Made by a program: the position numbers and the translations under genes. Under the pieces are notes generated by a model. It saw nothing but the letters and a program-made list of their open reading frames with translations, did no database searches and was not told where the DNA came from. This document shows, piece after piece, positions 18,283-28,352 of a stretch of DNA of 44,728 bases. Within the stretch, counting starts at the first letter, position 1; every line of letters starts with the position of its first letter. The stretch comes from an uncultured Lachnospiraceae bacterium (lineage in GTDB: Bacteria > Bacillota > Clostridia > Lachnospirales > Lachnospiraceae), in the NCBI GenBank assembly GCA_910579085.1, contig CAJTRU010000007.1:23806-68533 (forward strand). The letters run 5' to 3'.

Positions 18283-18600
18283 ATAATTTACAGTTATAGT
18301 ATTTATTTTGTTTTTATGTTTTCTGTATTTTGCCAGGGTACAGCAGGGTTTCTGTGTTCCAGCTAAACATTTATTCCATGACAGGGTACTTTGGCTTCGC
18401 CGGCGTTTAAGCCAGATATTTAATATTACGAAATAAACGCCAGTTTATTTTGGAACATTAAATATCTGGCTTTATGCGCCGCTGCGTAAGCCATCGTAGC
18501 GGAAGCGTACCCTGGAATGGAATATGTTTATGCTGGAACTCCAGAAAACCTGCGTCCCTCCCTAGCAAAAGCACAAAACAAATAATAACTGGAAATTTAT
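18283..18600 (+). repeat. structured palindromic repeat, copy 5
   Basis: Terminal repeats ATAATTTACAGTTAT (18283) and ATAACTGGAAATTTAT (ending 18600). The left flank is homologous to copies at 28353 and 37134 (TTGCCAGGGTACAGCAG). Core: pseudoknot TGGCTT at 18392-18397 with AAGCCA at 18488-18493, stem GGCG/CGCC, and GTAGCGGAAGCGTACCC. The variable hairpin is long and AT-rich. No coding capacity. Confidence 0.8.
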
Positions 18601-18707
18601 CCATTTTTTACTTGCGGACTACCGTTACTCGTAGTATTATGGAATATAAAGCGCCATTTAAAACTTAACTGGCGCAAATCCGGTAATATTTATTAGTGGA
18701 GGTAGGA

Positions 18708-19589
18708 ATGCATCGTTTTTTACGGGCCATCGGCTTTAGCAATATTAACACACGCCAGGATTTAGATAAACTGGTTGGTGTTATTATGGATAAACCAAAC
18801 CTTACAAAGAAAGCCAGCCATAATGGTGAAAGTATATATACTGAAATAACCAAAGAATTTGCCCCGCACACAGGCATTACACTCCGCGGGGAGTATGATA
18901 AATTAGGTTTTTTTTATCTTGAACATTATTTTCCATACTGCGAAAGTATACTTGTAACTTCTAATGAAGATGTTGTCGTTAATAAAAGAGTAGATACAAG
19001 TGCATTTACTGGCATGTGTGATGATTTGCGCCTGGGCATTTCAATGATTTTTTACTTGCAGAATGCAGTTGACTATATACATTTAAACTGCCCTGATAAT
19101 ACACCTTGCAAGGCGAAGCTGTCACTTTCAGGCCTGTCCCTTGAAGGCTGTATACTGCTTGGAATTTCCCAGGATAGTGATTTAAAGGACAAGAAAAACC
19201 TGCGGGCACATATACGCAGCCAGCTTATAGCTAAAGCAAAGACTGGCGACCAGGAGGCTATTGACAACCTCACTCTTGATGATATAGACCTAAGCGCACG
19301 TGTCAGCAGGCGTATAAGGACCGAAGATTTATACAGCATTGTTGAAACAAGCTTTATTCCATATGGTTCTGAGTCAGACAATTATGCTATACTTGGCACA
19401 ATTATTAACTGGAATAAAGCCCTCAACCCTTATACAAATGAATATATTTATGAACTTTTATTAAACTGTAATGATATTATAATAAATGTCTGCATTAACA
19501 GCAAAGACCTGGCAGGCGAGCCAATGGCTGGCAGACGCTTTAAGGGTACAATATGGATGCAGGGACATGCAAGTTTTATACATGCTTAG
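18708..19589 (+). CDS. DUF3881 family protein
   Basis: A 293-residue soluble protein that I recognise as the DUF3881 family, mainly found in Lachnospiraceae and relatives. The N-terminus MHRFLRAIGFSNI is typical. Its role is unknown. I chose ATG at 18708 because GGAGG lies just before it, over GTG at 18696, which contains that Shine-Dalgarno. Its stop overlaps the convergent PBP gene by four bases. The gene is preceded by the repeat pair at 17931-18600. Confidence 0.8.
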   Translation: MHRFLRAIGFSNINTRQDLDKLVGVIMDKPNLTKKASHNGESIYTEITKEFAPHTGITLRGEYDKLGFFYLEHYFPYCESILVTSNEDVVVNKRVDTSAFTGMCDDLRLGISMIFYLQNAVDYIHLNCPDNTPCKAKLSLSGLSLEGCILLGISQDSDLKDKKNLRAHIRSQLIAKAKTGDQEAIDNLTLDDIDLSARVSRRIRTEDLYSIVETSFIPYGSESDNYAILGTIINWNKALNPYTNEYIYELLLNCNDIIINVCINSKDLAGEPMAGRRFKGTIWMQGHASFIHA

Positions 19590-22006
19590 GGCATACTAAT
19601 TAACTCTTCTGTCTCCGTAGGACTTGTATGCAGGTTACATTTTTTACCAGGCTGTGTGCCGCCTGCAAAGTATTCGGTACGCACCTGGGAATTGCCATAC
19701 CCAGAACCACATGCGCCAGTATTGGCAAGCAGCCCTGATGAAGTACAGATATTACATGAAATAATTCCTTCTGGTTCTCTAAAGCTCTTTTCTTCCAGTT
19801 TCATTTTTTTATGGATTTTCTCCATAATATCTTTCCACATCCTTTTATGGAAATCTCCTGAAGGCTGTGGTGTATTTATATCATATCCTGTCCATATACC
19901 AGCCGTATAGTATGGTGTATACCCCTCAAACCAGTAGTCTGTGTTATCAGAAGTAGTTCCTGTTTTGCCAGCTTGTGCAGTTCCTATTTCTTCAAATTTT
20001 GCTGCTGTGCCAGTACCATATGATATTACGTCCTCCATTGCATTTGTAAGCAGCCATGCTGTAGACTCCTTCATGACTTTTTTGGAAGCAGGTTCATTTT
20101 TAAGCAGCACATTGCCATCATGGTCAATTATCTTTGTATAAAAAACTGGCTCAATATATGTCCCGCCATTTGCTATGCTTGCATAAGCTGCTGTAAGTTC
20201 AAGGTTTGTAACACCATCTGTAAGCCCTCCAAGTGCAGTAGGAAGTTGTATATCCGTGTAAGTTTTCCCATCTTCAGCATGTTTTTTATCTACAAGTGTA
20301 GAAAAGCCCAGATTTAGAAGATAGTCAAATCCTGTCTGTGGTGATACTTTTTCAAATGTTTTTACAGTTACTACATTATTAGAATGGACAATTGCATCAC
20401 GTAATGTAATAAACCCTTTATAACTTGAACCATCCCAGTTCCTTACTGTAATATTTGTCCCAGGGTATTTATAAGGGGCATCCTCCTCAACACTTGCAAG
20501 CGTCATGCCACATGTGTCAAGTGCTGGCAGGTAAGTTGAAAGAATTTTAAATGTAGAACCTGGCTGCCTTTTGGATGAAACTGCCCTGTTAAATGTCCTG
20601 TCTGCAACTTTCTTTCCTCTTCCACCTGTTATTGCCTGTACATGCCCATTATGCTGGTTAAGTAATACAAATGATGTCTGTGGCTGCTTAATAAAGTTAA
20701 TTCTTTCCCCTGTAACTTCGCTGTCATCATCTAAAATACTTTTCTTAAAAGCTTTTATATATTTACCTGCACTTTTCTGCTTTTTAAAATAAAGGCTGAT
20801 TTCCCTGCCTTTGTTGCTGGAATAAAATGCCTGTATATCTTTCTCCGTATAGTCTGATATTTCCCCATCAGGGCTTTTTACGGACAAAGCATATGAAAGA
20901 TATTTTACTGTGCCCTTTGGGTAATAATCATCATTATTTATAACACTGTCACATATATCCTGGAGTTCCTTTTTCTGGCATGAATATATTTTAAGCCCTC
21001 TCCTGTAAACCGCATTATACGCCTGTGTTTCAGTATATCCAAGTTCTTGTTTAAGGTCTCTTATTACACTGTCTATAACTGCATCCACATAATAAGAATT
21101 TACAAGTATTTTTTCTGAAGATTTCTTTTCATTAACCTGTCTTATATATGAATAAACATCATCACCAAGCGCATCCTCATATTCATCTTCCGAAATAAAT
21201 TTCTGTTCCAGCATTGCTTTAAGTACCAGCTTGCGTTTGGCTGCATTATTTTCCTGTTGTGTTATAGGATTATATTCTGTAGGGTTCTGTGTAATACCAG
21301 CAATTACAGCGGCTTCTGATATATTTAACTCTGATACAGATTTGTCAAAATACCTTTTGCTTGCTGCTTCAACTCCTAAGGTATTCTGCCCAAGATTTAT
21401 TGTATTAAGGTAATACTCTAAAATCTGGTCTTTATCCATATTGTTTTCAAGGTCAATTGCAAGGCACTGTTCCTGTATTTTACGTGTAAACCTTGCAAAG
21501 AATGACGTTTCATTGCCTCCTCCAAAAACCTGGTTCTTAAGAAGCTGCTGTGTTATTGTGCTTGCACCCTGTTCCAGCCCTTCACGGTTAATAACACCAG
21601 TATATACAGCCCTGATTATACCTTTTAAATCTATTCCCTTATGCTCATAAAACCTTGCATCCTCAATTGCTATAAATGCATGTTGTACATCTTTAGGGAT
21701 TTGCCCTATATCCACATATATCCTGTTTGCATCAGAGCCTACAAGTGTCTGTGTCACATTGCCGTCTGCATCATAAATTGTAGTTGCATAACCACTTGGC
21801 ATAAGTTCTACTTCTGATAAAACAGGCGCACTGTCAACCAGGCCGCGCAGCACACCTGCTGCACAAAAAGCAAGCACCAGCAGGGAAGCAAACAGTAAAA
21901 TAATAAAACATATAATACTATAAAGCTTAACCCTGTTTACAATCCTGCTTTTGGGAGATGCAAGGATTTTGATTTTTCTTCTAATCTGCTGTTCGCCATA
22001 ATTCAT
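19586..22006 (-). CDS. class A penicillin-binding protein (PBP1A-like)
   Basis: An 806-residue bifunctional peptidoglycan synthase. After a basic cytoplasmic N-terminus there is one transmembrane helix (about residues 29-52). The GT51 glycosyltransferase domain carries EDARFYEHKG (catalytic E about 115) and GASTITQQLLKN. The transpeptidase domain carries STFK (serine nucleophile), SNN and KTGTT. The C-terminal tail has several cysteines (CNICTSSG, TGACGSG), also seen in clostridial PBPs. ATG at 22006 follows GGGGG. Confidence 0.93.
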   Translation of the reverse strand: MNYGEQQIRRKIKILASPKSRIVNRVKLYSIICFIILLFASLLVLAFCAAGVLRGLVDSAPVLSEVELMPSGYATTIYDADGNVTQTLVGSDANRIYVDIGQIPKDVQHAFIAIEDARFYEHKGIDLKGIIRAVYTGVINREGLEQGASTITQQLLKNQVFGGGNETSFFARFTRKIQEQCLAIDLENNMDKDQILEYYLNTINLGQNTLGVEAASKRYFDKSVSELNISEAAVIAGITQNPTEYNPITQQENNAAKRKLVLKAMLEQKFISEDEYEDALGDDVYSYIRQVNEKKSSEKILVNSYYVDAVIDSVIRDLKQELGYTETQAYNAVYRRGLKIYSCQKKELQDICDSVINNDDYYPKGTVKYLSYALSVKSPDGEISDYTEKDIQAFYSSNKGREISLYFKKQKSAGKYIKAFKKSILDDDSEVTGERINFIKQPQTSFVLLNQHNGHVQAITGGRGKKVADRTFNRAVSSKRQPGSTFKILSTYLPALDTCGMTLASVEEDAPYKYPGTNITVRNWDGSSYKGFITLRDAIVHSNNVVTVKTFEKVSPQTGFDYLLNLGFSTLVDKKHAEDGKTYTDIQLPTALGGLTDGVTNLELTAAYASIANGGTYIEPVFYTKIIDHDGNVLLKNEPASKKVMKESTAWLLTNAMEDVISYGTGTAAKFEEIGTAQAGKTGTTSDNTDYWFEGYTPYYTAGIWTGYDINTPQPSGDFHKRMWKDIMEKIHKKMKLEEKSFREPEGIISCNICTSSGLLANTGACGSGYGNSQVRTEYFAGGTQPGKKCNLHTSPTETEELISMP

Positions 22007-22231
22007 ATAAATCCCCCATGCCGTTTCCAGGCGGCACAAATAGTGATGAAAAATGCTACAGCATTTATGCTGTTGTTTTGCATTTTCCTGTGTGAAATTT
22101 AATATATCTTAGGCAGTGTCTTTGCCTGCCATCTTATGCAGGAGCATAACTGCTTTTCTGCAATATGGCAAAATAACTGCTACATACTTTGCAGCAGTTA
22201 TTTTATAAATACCAGAATTCCATATGGAATT

Positions 22232-23515
22232 TTACTGGCGGTATATTATATCTGTCCTTTTTGGCCCGTTTGATACCATTTTAACAGGCACTCCTATCTG
22301 TTTTTCTACAAATTCAACATACTTGCGGCAGTTTTCTGGCAGTTTTTCATATTCGGTTATACCACATATATCACTTTCCCATCCAGGCAGTACCTCATAT
22401 ACAGGTTTTGCCTTGGCAAGTTTTGCTGTTACAGGGAAATCTGTTACCACTTCCCCATCAATTTCATAGCCTGTACATACAGGTATTTCTTTAAGGTAGC
22501 CAAGACAGTCAAGCACTGTAAGCACTACTTCTGTAGCACCCTGCATCTGGCATCCGTAGCGTGTTGCAACTGCATCAAACCATCCCATACGCCTTGGGCG
22601 TCCTGTTGTTGCACCATATTCGCCGCCATCACCGCCGTGTTTCCTGAGTTTGTCTGCCTCTTCTTCATCAAGTATTTCACTTACAAATTCACCTGCACCA
22701 ACTGCACTTGAGTATGCTTTTACTACTGTAACAATCCTCTTTATCTCATATGGAGGTATACCCGCACCAACTGCACCATATGCAGCAAGTGTAGAAGAAG
22801 AAGTAACCATAGGGTATATTCCGTGGTCAGGGTCTTTTAATGAACCAAGCTGCCCCTCAAGCAGTATATTTTTGCCTTCTGCAAGTGATTTCCTGAGAAA
22901 AGCAGAAACATCACATACATAAGGTGCAACTATATCACGGTAATTATGCAGTGTTTCAAGAAGTTCTTCTTCATTAATCTCTGGTTTATTATACAGATGC
23001 TTAAGAAGTATATTTTTTTGTGTACAAATCCTGGAAATCTTTTCTTTTAATTTTTCATCATCAAGGAAAAGTTCTGAAACCTGTATACCTGTTTTGGCAT
23101 ATTTATCTGAATAGAATGGAGCAATACCTGATTTGGTAGAGCCAAAAGACTGTTTTCCAAGACGTTCCTCCTCATACTCGTCAAATGCTATATGGTACGG
23201 CATAACCACCTGCGCCCTGTCAGATATAAGCAGCTTAGGCGCTGGCACTCCTCTCTTTGTAATTCCTTCTATCTCATTAAAAAGATACTGGATATTTAAT
23301 GCTACGCCATTACCTATTACATTAGCTGTATGGCCATAAAAAACGCCTGATGGGAGCAGATGCAGGGCAAATTTGCCATAGTCATTTATTATTGTATGGC
23401 CGGCATTGCTTCCACCTTGGAAGCGGACAATAATATCCGACTCCTTTGCAAGCAGGTCAGTAATCTTACCTTTGCCTTCATCTCCCCAGTTAGCTCCAAC
23501 AATAGCTGTTACCAT
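22232..23515 (-). CDS. purA: adenylosuccinate synthetase
   Basis: Makes adenylosuccinate from IMP, aspartate and GTP in AMP synthesis. The 427-residue protein begins MVTAIVGANWGDEGKGK, the family GTP/IMP loop, and continues with GGSNAGHT and GATTGRPRRMGWFD. I chose ATG at 23515, preceded by GGAGG, over the longer frame from 23548. purB and purF are close by on the same strand, with an HD-GYP-like gene between. Confidence 0.96.
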   Translation of the reverse strand: MVTAIVGANWGDEGKGKITDLLAKESDIIVRFQGGSNAGHTIINDYGKFALHLLPSGVFYGHTANVIGNGVALNIQYLFNEIEGITKRGVPAPKLLISDRAQVVMPYHIAFDEYEEERLGKQSFGSTKSGIAPFYSDKYAKTGIQVSELFLDDEKLKEKISRICTQKNILLKHLYNKPEINEEELLETLHNYRDIVAPYVCDVSAFLRKSLAEGKNILLEGQLGSLKDPDHGIYPMVTSSSTLAAYGAVGAGIPPYEIKRIVTVVKAYSSAVGAGEFVSEILDEEEADKLRKHGGDGGEYGATTGRPRRMGWFDAVATRYGCQMQGATEVVLTVLDCLGYLKEIPVCTGYEIDGEVVTDFPVTAKLAKAKPVYEVLPGWESDICGITEYEKLPENCRKYVEFVEKQIGVPVKMVSNGPKRTDIIYRQ

Positions 23516-23588
23516 AATATTCCTCCATTCTGCCGTTTTATGCGGCAAATCTTATATTAACAATCCTTCGCACCCATTCTGGCATTTA

Positions 23589-24755
23589 TTATATTATTAT
23601 GTTCTGGATGCGTATGGAAGTTTCCGTTGATAAATCATAGTATTTGTCACCAACTTTTACTACAGGCTTAGAAAGCTCTTTTCTGTTAATCATGATAACC
23701 CTGCCTGTTTCACCAGTTGACAGTTTTACTTTAGTATTTACATATGCATGTGCTGCTTTTTCAAGGAACTGCAAAAGGAATTTTACATCATATCTTACAA
23801 GACCTTCCCTCTCAAACATATGTATAACATCAAACGGGCAGATTGCAGGGCGGTAAGGCCTGTCAGTTGTCATCGCATCATATGTATCTGCTATAGCTAC
23901 AATCCTTGCAAATTCCTCTATCTGGTCTCCCCTGAACCCACCAGGATAACCACTTCCATCACACCTTTCATGATGGCGCATTGCAACCTCTGCAATGCGT
24001 GGGTCAAGATTAAGCCCTTTTAAAATATTGTTGCCATGGAATACATGTGTTTTTGCAATATTATACTCTGGAAGAGTAAGCCTGCCAGCTTTATTTATAA
24101 CCTCTTCTGGTACAAGGATTTTGCCAATATCACACAGAAGACCTGATAATGTAAGAACTTCCAGTTCTTCATGTGATATTTCAGGATACACAGTCCTTCC
24201 TATAAGGTTGCTTAATAATGCCACATTCATACAATGTACATATGTAACATCATCATATCCCCTCATGCAATGCAGCATATCAAGTATATGGAAACTGTTC
24301 CTGCCCTTTGACACTACCTCCTTAACATCAGAAAGCAGAAGGCTGGTATCTATTTCTTCGTTCTTCATTACAACACTGTTAAATACATTTTTAAGGTCAT
24401 CCACACTTTCCATAAATGAAGACTCAAATTCCCTGAATTCCTTAGTTTCACTAGTATTTGGAATTCCATCATCTTCAGGAATTTCCAATATCCCAGACTC
24501 TATGGCAATGTCTTCACTACTTGTATCCTCTGCCATTGTTTCCTGTTCCTGCTCATCCATAAGTACAGGAGTAACCCCGTCCCCGCCTGTATCAACCCTG
24601 ATTGCAAACACAGAATGGTCTTTTAATGCTGCTATTATATCTTCTGTAAGGACAGTTCCTTTAGGGATAATAAGCTGGTTATCAGTTGTATAAACATCCT
24701 CAGATGTTACCATGTTAACTTTGGCTTTGGTTGTTAAAATTCTTTTACTTGCCAT
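23589..24755 (-). CDS. HD-GYP-like domain protein with altered HD motif
   Basis: A 388-residue protein with an N-terminal DUF3391-like/basic beta region and a C-terminal HD-GYP domain. HD-GYP proteins hydrolyse cyclic di-nucleotides. Recognisable are H174 (YVHCMNVA), H237/H240, HHERCDGSGYPGG (261-273) and D290 (IADTYDAM). The HD dyad reads C208-D209 in GLLCDIGK, where families usually have HD, so one metal ligand is replaced by cysteine. Activity may be lost or the metal use changed. It sits between purA and purB on the same strand. The start follows GGGGGC. Confidence 0.85.
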   Translation of the reverse strand: MASKRILTTKAKVNMVTSEDVYTTDNQLIIPKGTVLTEDIIAALKDHSVFAIRVDTGGDGVTPVLMDEQEQETMAEDTSSEDIAIESGILEIPEDDGIPNTSETKEFREFESSFMESVDDLKNVFNSVVMKNEEIDTSLLLSDVKEVVSKGRNSFHILDMLHCMRGYDDVTYVHCMNVALLSNLIGRTVYPEISHEELEVLTLSGLLCDIGKILVPEEVINKAGRLTLPEYNIAKTHVFHGNNILKGLNLDPRIAEVAMRHHERCDGSGYPGGFRGDQIEEFARIVAIADTYDAMTTDRPYRPAICPFDVIHMFEREGLVRYDVKFLLQFLEKAAHAYVNTKVKLSTGETGRVIMINRKELSKPVVKVGDKYYDLSTETSIRIQNIII

Positions 24756-24845
24756 AATGCCCCCAATCTGCCTGAATACCAGGTCTTTATATTTTACTGG
24801 TACAGGGCTTATTCCTATTATAGAGTTTCTTTATACAAAATCTGG

Positions 24846-26300
24846 CTATACCGTTATCTCAGCTTTTATTCCAAGAATATCTTTATTGGCATCAAGCACA
24901 GGCTTTACAAATCCGTTTATATACTCTTCAACCTGTGATGCAGCACGCCCTGTATACTTTGAAGGCTGCAATGCACCCTTTAATTCTTCTTCACCTACAG
25001 GGAATTTGTCACTTTCTGCAATAAGCTGCAAAAGGTTGTTTTCCCTGCCATATTTTTTAACATTTTCGCCCGCTTTCATAGAAAGCCCGCGTATTTCCTC
25101 ATGAAGTTCCTGCCTGTTGCCTCCAGCTTTTACAGCATCCATCATTATATTTTCTGTTGCCATAAAAGGAAGTTCTGCCATAAGGTGTTTTTCTATAACT
25201 TTATCATAAACTACAAGACCATCTGCCACATTTGCCATCAAATCAAGTATCCCGTCTGTTGCAAGAAATCCTTCTGGTATGCTTATACGCTTATTGGCAG
25301 AATCATCAAGGGTACGTTCAAACCACTGGCACGCTGATGTATACATTGCATTGGTAACATCTGACATAACATACCGTGCAAGTGAAGTAATTCTTTCACA
25401 CCTCATAGGATTGCGTTTATAAGCCATAGCAGAAGAGCCTATCTGGTTCTTTTCAAATGGTTCTTCTACTTCTTTAAGATGCTGTAAAAGGCGTATATCA
25501 CATGCAAATTTATGTGCACTTGCTGCAATTCCTGCAAGCACATTTAATACACGTGTATCCAGTTTCCGTGAATATGTCTGTCCTGATACTGGAAAACAGC
25601 CGCTAAATCCCATTTTATCTGCAATTATTGTTTCAAGTTCCTTAACTTTTTCTTCATCACCATCAAATAATTCCATAAAACTTGCCTGTGTGCCAGTTGT
25701 GCCCTTAGAACCCAGAAGCTTTATTGTTGAAATTACATAATCCAGGTCTTCCAAATCCATCATAAATTCCTGTATCCAGAGTGTTGCACGTTTTCCAGCA
25801 GTTGTAGGCTGTGCTGGCTGGAAATGTGTAAATGCAAGTGTTGGAAGGTCTTTATATTCCATAGCAAAAGCGGCAAGTTTATCTATTACATTTATAAGCT
25901 TTACACGTACAAGCTCCAGTGCTTCTGACATAACTATAATATCTGTGTTATCCCCTACATAACATGATGTAGCCCCTAAATGGATAATACCTGCTGCACC
26001 AGGACACTGTACACCATATGCATATACATGTGACATTACGTCATGGCGCACAAGTTTTTCACGTTCCTTCGCAACTTCATAATTTATATCTTCTGCGTGT
26101 GATTTTAATTCCTCAATCTGTTCTTCTGTAATAGCTGGCTCTCCATTTTCGTTCTTAAGGCCAAGTTCATTTTCAGCTTCTGCAAGTGCAATCCATAGCT
26201 TTCTCCATGTCCTGAACTTTTTATCTGGTGAAAAAATATACTGCATTTCTTTGCTTGCATAACGCTCTGAAAGCGGGCTTGTATATCTGTCGTTGCTCAT
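24846..26300 (-). CDS. purB: adenylosuccinate lyase
   Basis: Splits adenylosuccinate to AMP and SAICAR to AICAR. The 484-residue protein has the fumarase/aspartase-superfamily signature SSAMAYKRNPMRCE and an N-terminus YTSPLSERYAS typical of clostridial PurB. I chose ATG at 26300 (MSNDRYTS), because the upstream ATG at 26312 is part of the Shine-Dalgarno region ATGAGG. The 5' untranslated sequence contains an 18-base motif shared exactly with trpS. Confidence 0.95.
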   Translation of the reverse strand: MSNDRYTSPLSERYASKEMQYIFSPDKKFRTWRKLWIALAEAENELGLKNENGEPAITEEQIEELKSHAEDINYEVAKEREKLVRHDVMSHVYAYGVQCPGAAGIIHLGATSCYVGDNTDIIVMSEALELVRVKLINVIDKLAAFAMEYKDLPTLAFTHFQPAQPTTAGKRATLWIQEFMMDLEDLDYVISTIKLLGSKGTTGTQASFMELFDGDEEKVKELETIIADKMGFSGCFPVSGQTYSRKLDTRVLNVLAGIAASAHKFACDIRLLQHLKEVEEPFEKNQIGSSAMAYKRNPMRCERITSLARYVMSDVTNAMYTSACQWFERTLDDSANKRISIPEGFLATDGILDLMANVADGLVVYDKVIEKHLMAELPFMATENIMMDAVKAGGNRQELHEEIRGLSMKAGENVKKYGRENNLLQLIAESDKFPVGEEELKGALQPSKYTGRAASQVEEYINGFVKPVLDANKDILGIKAEITV

Positions 26301-26307
26301 CTTTTTC

Positions 26308-26325
26308 CTCATTTCTGCGCTGCTG
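26308..26325 (-). promoter_or_regulatory. leader motif shared with trpS and the CobW-type gene
   Basis: In minus orientation AGCAGCGCAGAAATGAGG, ending in the purB Shine-Dalgarno. The identical 18 bases occur at 33488-33505 before trpS, and 16 of 18 at 42432-42449 before the His-rich GTPase. Several other genes here have the shorter form CAGAAnnGAGG, so part of it is a common extended ribosome-binding site. Confidence 0.5.
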
Positions 26326-26380
26326 GTATTTGCATATAATATATTAATCTGTGCTACAGCGCAATTACACAGATTAAGCT

Positions 26381-27844
26381 TTAGTGTTCATAATCCCCAC
26401 GTATGTCCTCTTTAGGCGGTTCAACAGGATATTTTCCTGAGAAACATGCATCACAGTATCCCAGTTTCCCTCCTGCCAGTTCGCCAAGACGGTTTATATC
26501 AAGATAACCAAGTGAATCTGCACCTATTATTTTGCAAATCTCGTCAACAGTATGGTTATATGCCAGAAGCTGGTCACTTGAAGGCACATCTGTCCCAAAA
26601 TAACATGGGTACAGGAAAGGTGGCGAACTTATGCGCACATGGACTTCTTTTGCCCCGGCATCTTTTAACATCTTGACTATACGTGCACTTGTAGTGCCAC
26701 GCACTATTGAGTCATCTATCATAACAACCCTTTTGCCATCCACAACATTCCTTAGTGCATTAAGCTTAACCATAACACTTGATTCACGTGCTGACTGTTT
26801 TGGTTTTATAAATGTACGTCCTACATAACTGTTCTTTACAAATGCTGTACCATAAGGTATTCCTGACTCAAGTGAATACCCCATTGCAGCAGCATTGCCT
26901 GATTCTGGAACACCTACTACAATATCCGCATCAGCAGGATATGTCTGTGCAAGTATCCTGCCAGCAACCAGCCTTGACTCATTTACACATACACCATCTA
27001 TATAGCTGTCTGGCCTTGCAAAATAAATATATTCAAATATGCATCTTGCAGTTTTGCCATTTGCCATGCTCATATCTGATTTAATGCCATCTGCTGTAAT
27101 TGCTACAATTTCCCCTGGCTCTACATCACGGACAAATTCTGCACCTATAGTATCAAGTGCACATGATTCCGATGCAAATATATATGCATTGTCTCTTTTG
27201 CCAATACAGAGCGGCCTGAAACCAAACGGGTCCCTTGCACCTATAAGTTTGCGCGGGCTTGCAACTACAAGCGAATAAGCCCCTTTTATTTTTTCCATAG
27301 CTTTTTTCACTGCATTTTCCGCTGTGCCTGATTTAAGCCTTTCACGTGCAATTAAATATGCTATAACCTCTGAATCAATGCTTGTCTGGAAAATAGCCCC
27401 GTTTGCTTCAAGGTCATTCCTTAATTCAACTGCATTTACCAGATTGCCATTATGTGCAACTATAAGAGTCCCTTTAATATAATTAAGTACCAGTGGCTGT
27501 GTATTCTCTGCAACGCTTGCGCCAGCAGTTGAATAGCGCACATGCCCTACACCAATGTCACCCTGCATCTTCTCAAGTGAGTCTGCATTAATTACCTCAT
27601 TAACAAGCCCCATACCCTTACATACACATGAATTGCGTTTAGGCCCGTCTGTACGGCTTACTGCAATTCCACAGCTCTCCTGCCCTCTGTGCTGTAGAGA
27701 GAAAAGACCATAGTATATAGCAGATGCTACATCTGCACCATCTAAATCATACATCCCAAATACGCCACATTCTTCGCCAAGCCCTGTATCATTGGCAGGC
27801 ACATTATTATAATGTCCATTGCTATACTTTACTATTTTATCCAT
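26381..27844 (-). CDS. purF: amidophosphoribosyltransferase
   Basis: Commits PRPP to purine synthesis by making phosphoribosylamine with glutamine as donor. The 487-residue protein has a short propeptide before the catalytic cysteine (C26 in GEECGVFG), glutaminase motifs HRGQESCG and GHVRYSTAG, and the PRPP loop VVMIDDSIVRGTT. C-terminal cysteines (CYFGTD, CDACFSG) fit the Fe-S cluster-bearing Bacillus-type enzyme. I chose ATG at 27844, preceded by GGAGGAAAT; the long upstream extension in the same frame is not conserved-looking. Confidence 0.96.
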   Translation of the reverse strand: MDKIVKYSNGHYNNVPANDTGLGEECGVFGMYDLDGADVASAIYYGLFSLQHRGQESCGIAVSRTDGPKRNSCVCKGMGLVNEVINADSLEKMQGDIGVGHVRYSTAGASVAENTQPLVLNYIKGTLIVAHNGNLVNAVELRNDLEANGAIFQTSIDSEVIAYLIARERLKSGTAENAVKKAMEKIKGAYSLVVASPRKLIGARDPFGFRPLCIGKRDNAYIFASESCALDTIGAEFVRDVEPGEIVAITADGIKSDMSMANGKTARCIFEYIYFARPDSYIDGVCVNESRLVAGRILAQTYPADADIVVGVPESGNAAAMGYSLESGIPYGTAFVKNSYVGRTFIKPKQSARESSVMVKLNALRNVVDGKRVVMIDDSIVRGTTSARIVKMLKDAGAKEVHVRISSPPFLYPCYFGTDVPSSDQLLAYNHTVDEICKIIGADSLGYLDINRLGELAGGKLGYCDACFSGKYPVEPPKEDIRGDYEH

Positions 27845-27965
27845 TATTTCCTCCAGATATATACTCAAATACATTATATCAATTTCTCTAAAAAGCGCAA
27901 GTGTTCTTTCCAAAAGGGTGGTGTGTGTTTCAAAAATTTTTATACCTGAAACCTGTAAATACAAA

Positions 27966-28238
27966 ATAATTTCCAGTTATCTTTGGTTGGTAAACGGACG
28001 GTTTCTGTGCCAGAGCCAGAATATTCCGTACAGGGGTACGCTTCCGCTACGGTGGCATACGCAGCGGCGCATAAAATCCCAGAGTACGGAATTTAAACGC
28101 CGGCGATGCCAAAGTACCCCTTTTACGGAATAATTGCTGGCATCTGGCACGCAAAACCTGTTTCCAGGAATTTGCAACAAAACCTGGATTAACATGGTAT
28201 CTGGATTAAAAGGTTTATTGCAGGGAACTGGAAATTAT
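27966..28238 (-). repeat. structured palindromic repeat, copy 6
   Basis: Terminal repeats ATAATTTCCAGTTAT (27966-27980) and AACTGGAAATTAT (28226-28238). The minus-strand core carries pseudoknot partners at 28106-28111 and 28053-28058 (TGGCAT with ATGCCA), GCGCCGCTGCG and GTAGCGGAAGCGTACCCC. The outer stem is of the TGCCAG/ATTCCGT type. Its left terminus lies about 120 bases upstream of the purF start. It forms a divergent pair with the next copy. Confidence 0.8.
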
Positions 28239-28352
28239 ATCCCGGGATTTTTTTGCTGGTCTTTATATCCTGGGGTGGTTTACAATTTTACAAGTATTGA
28301 ATAAAAAATCATCCATTATACTGTAGCATTACCTTGTAAGCTTCAATAAAAT

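Noticed and set aside
17931..18600. CRISPR array or group II intron as explanation for the repeats
   Set aside because: No regular short repeat-spacer pattern, no cas genes, no domain V-like end or reverse transcriptase.
26346..26375. Inverted repeat AATCTGTG/CACAGATT between purF and purB
   Set aside because: A perfect 8-base palindrome, but with no T-tract or known operator match; too little to call a regulatory site.
27845..27965. Purine riboswitch before purF
   Set aside because: No purine-aptamer signature was recognisable between the purF start and the repeat.
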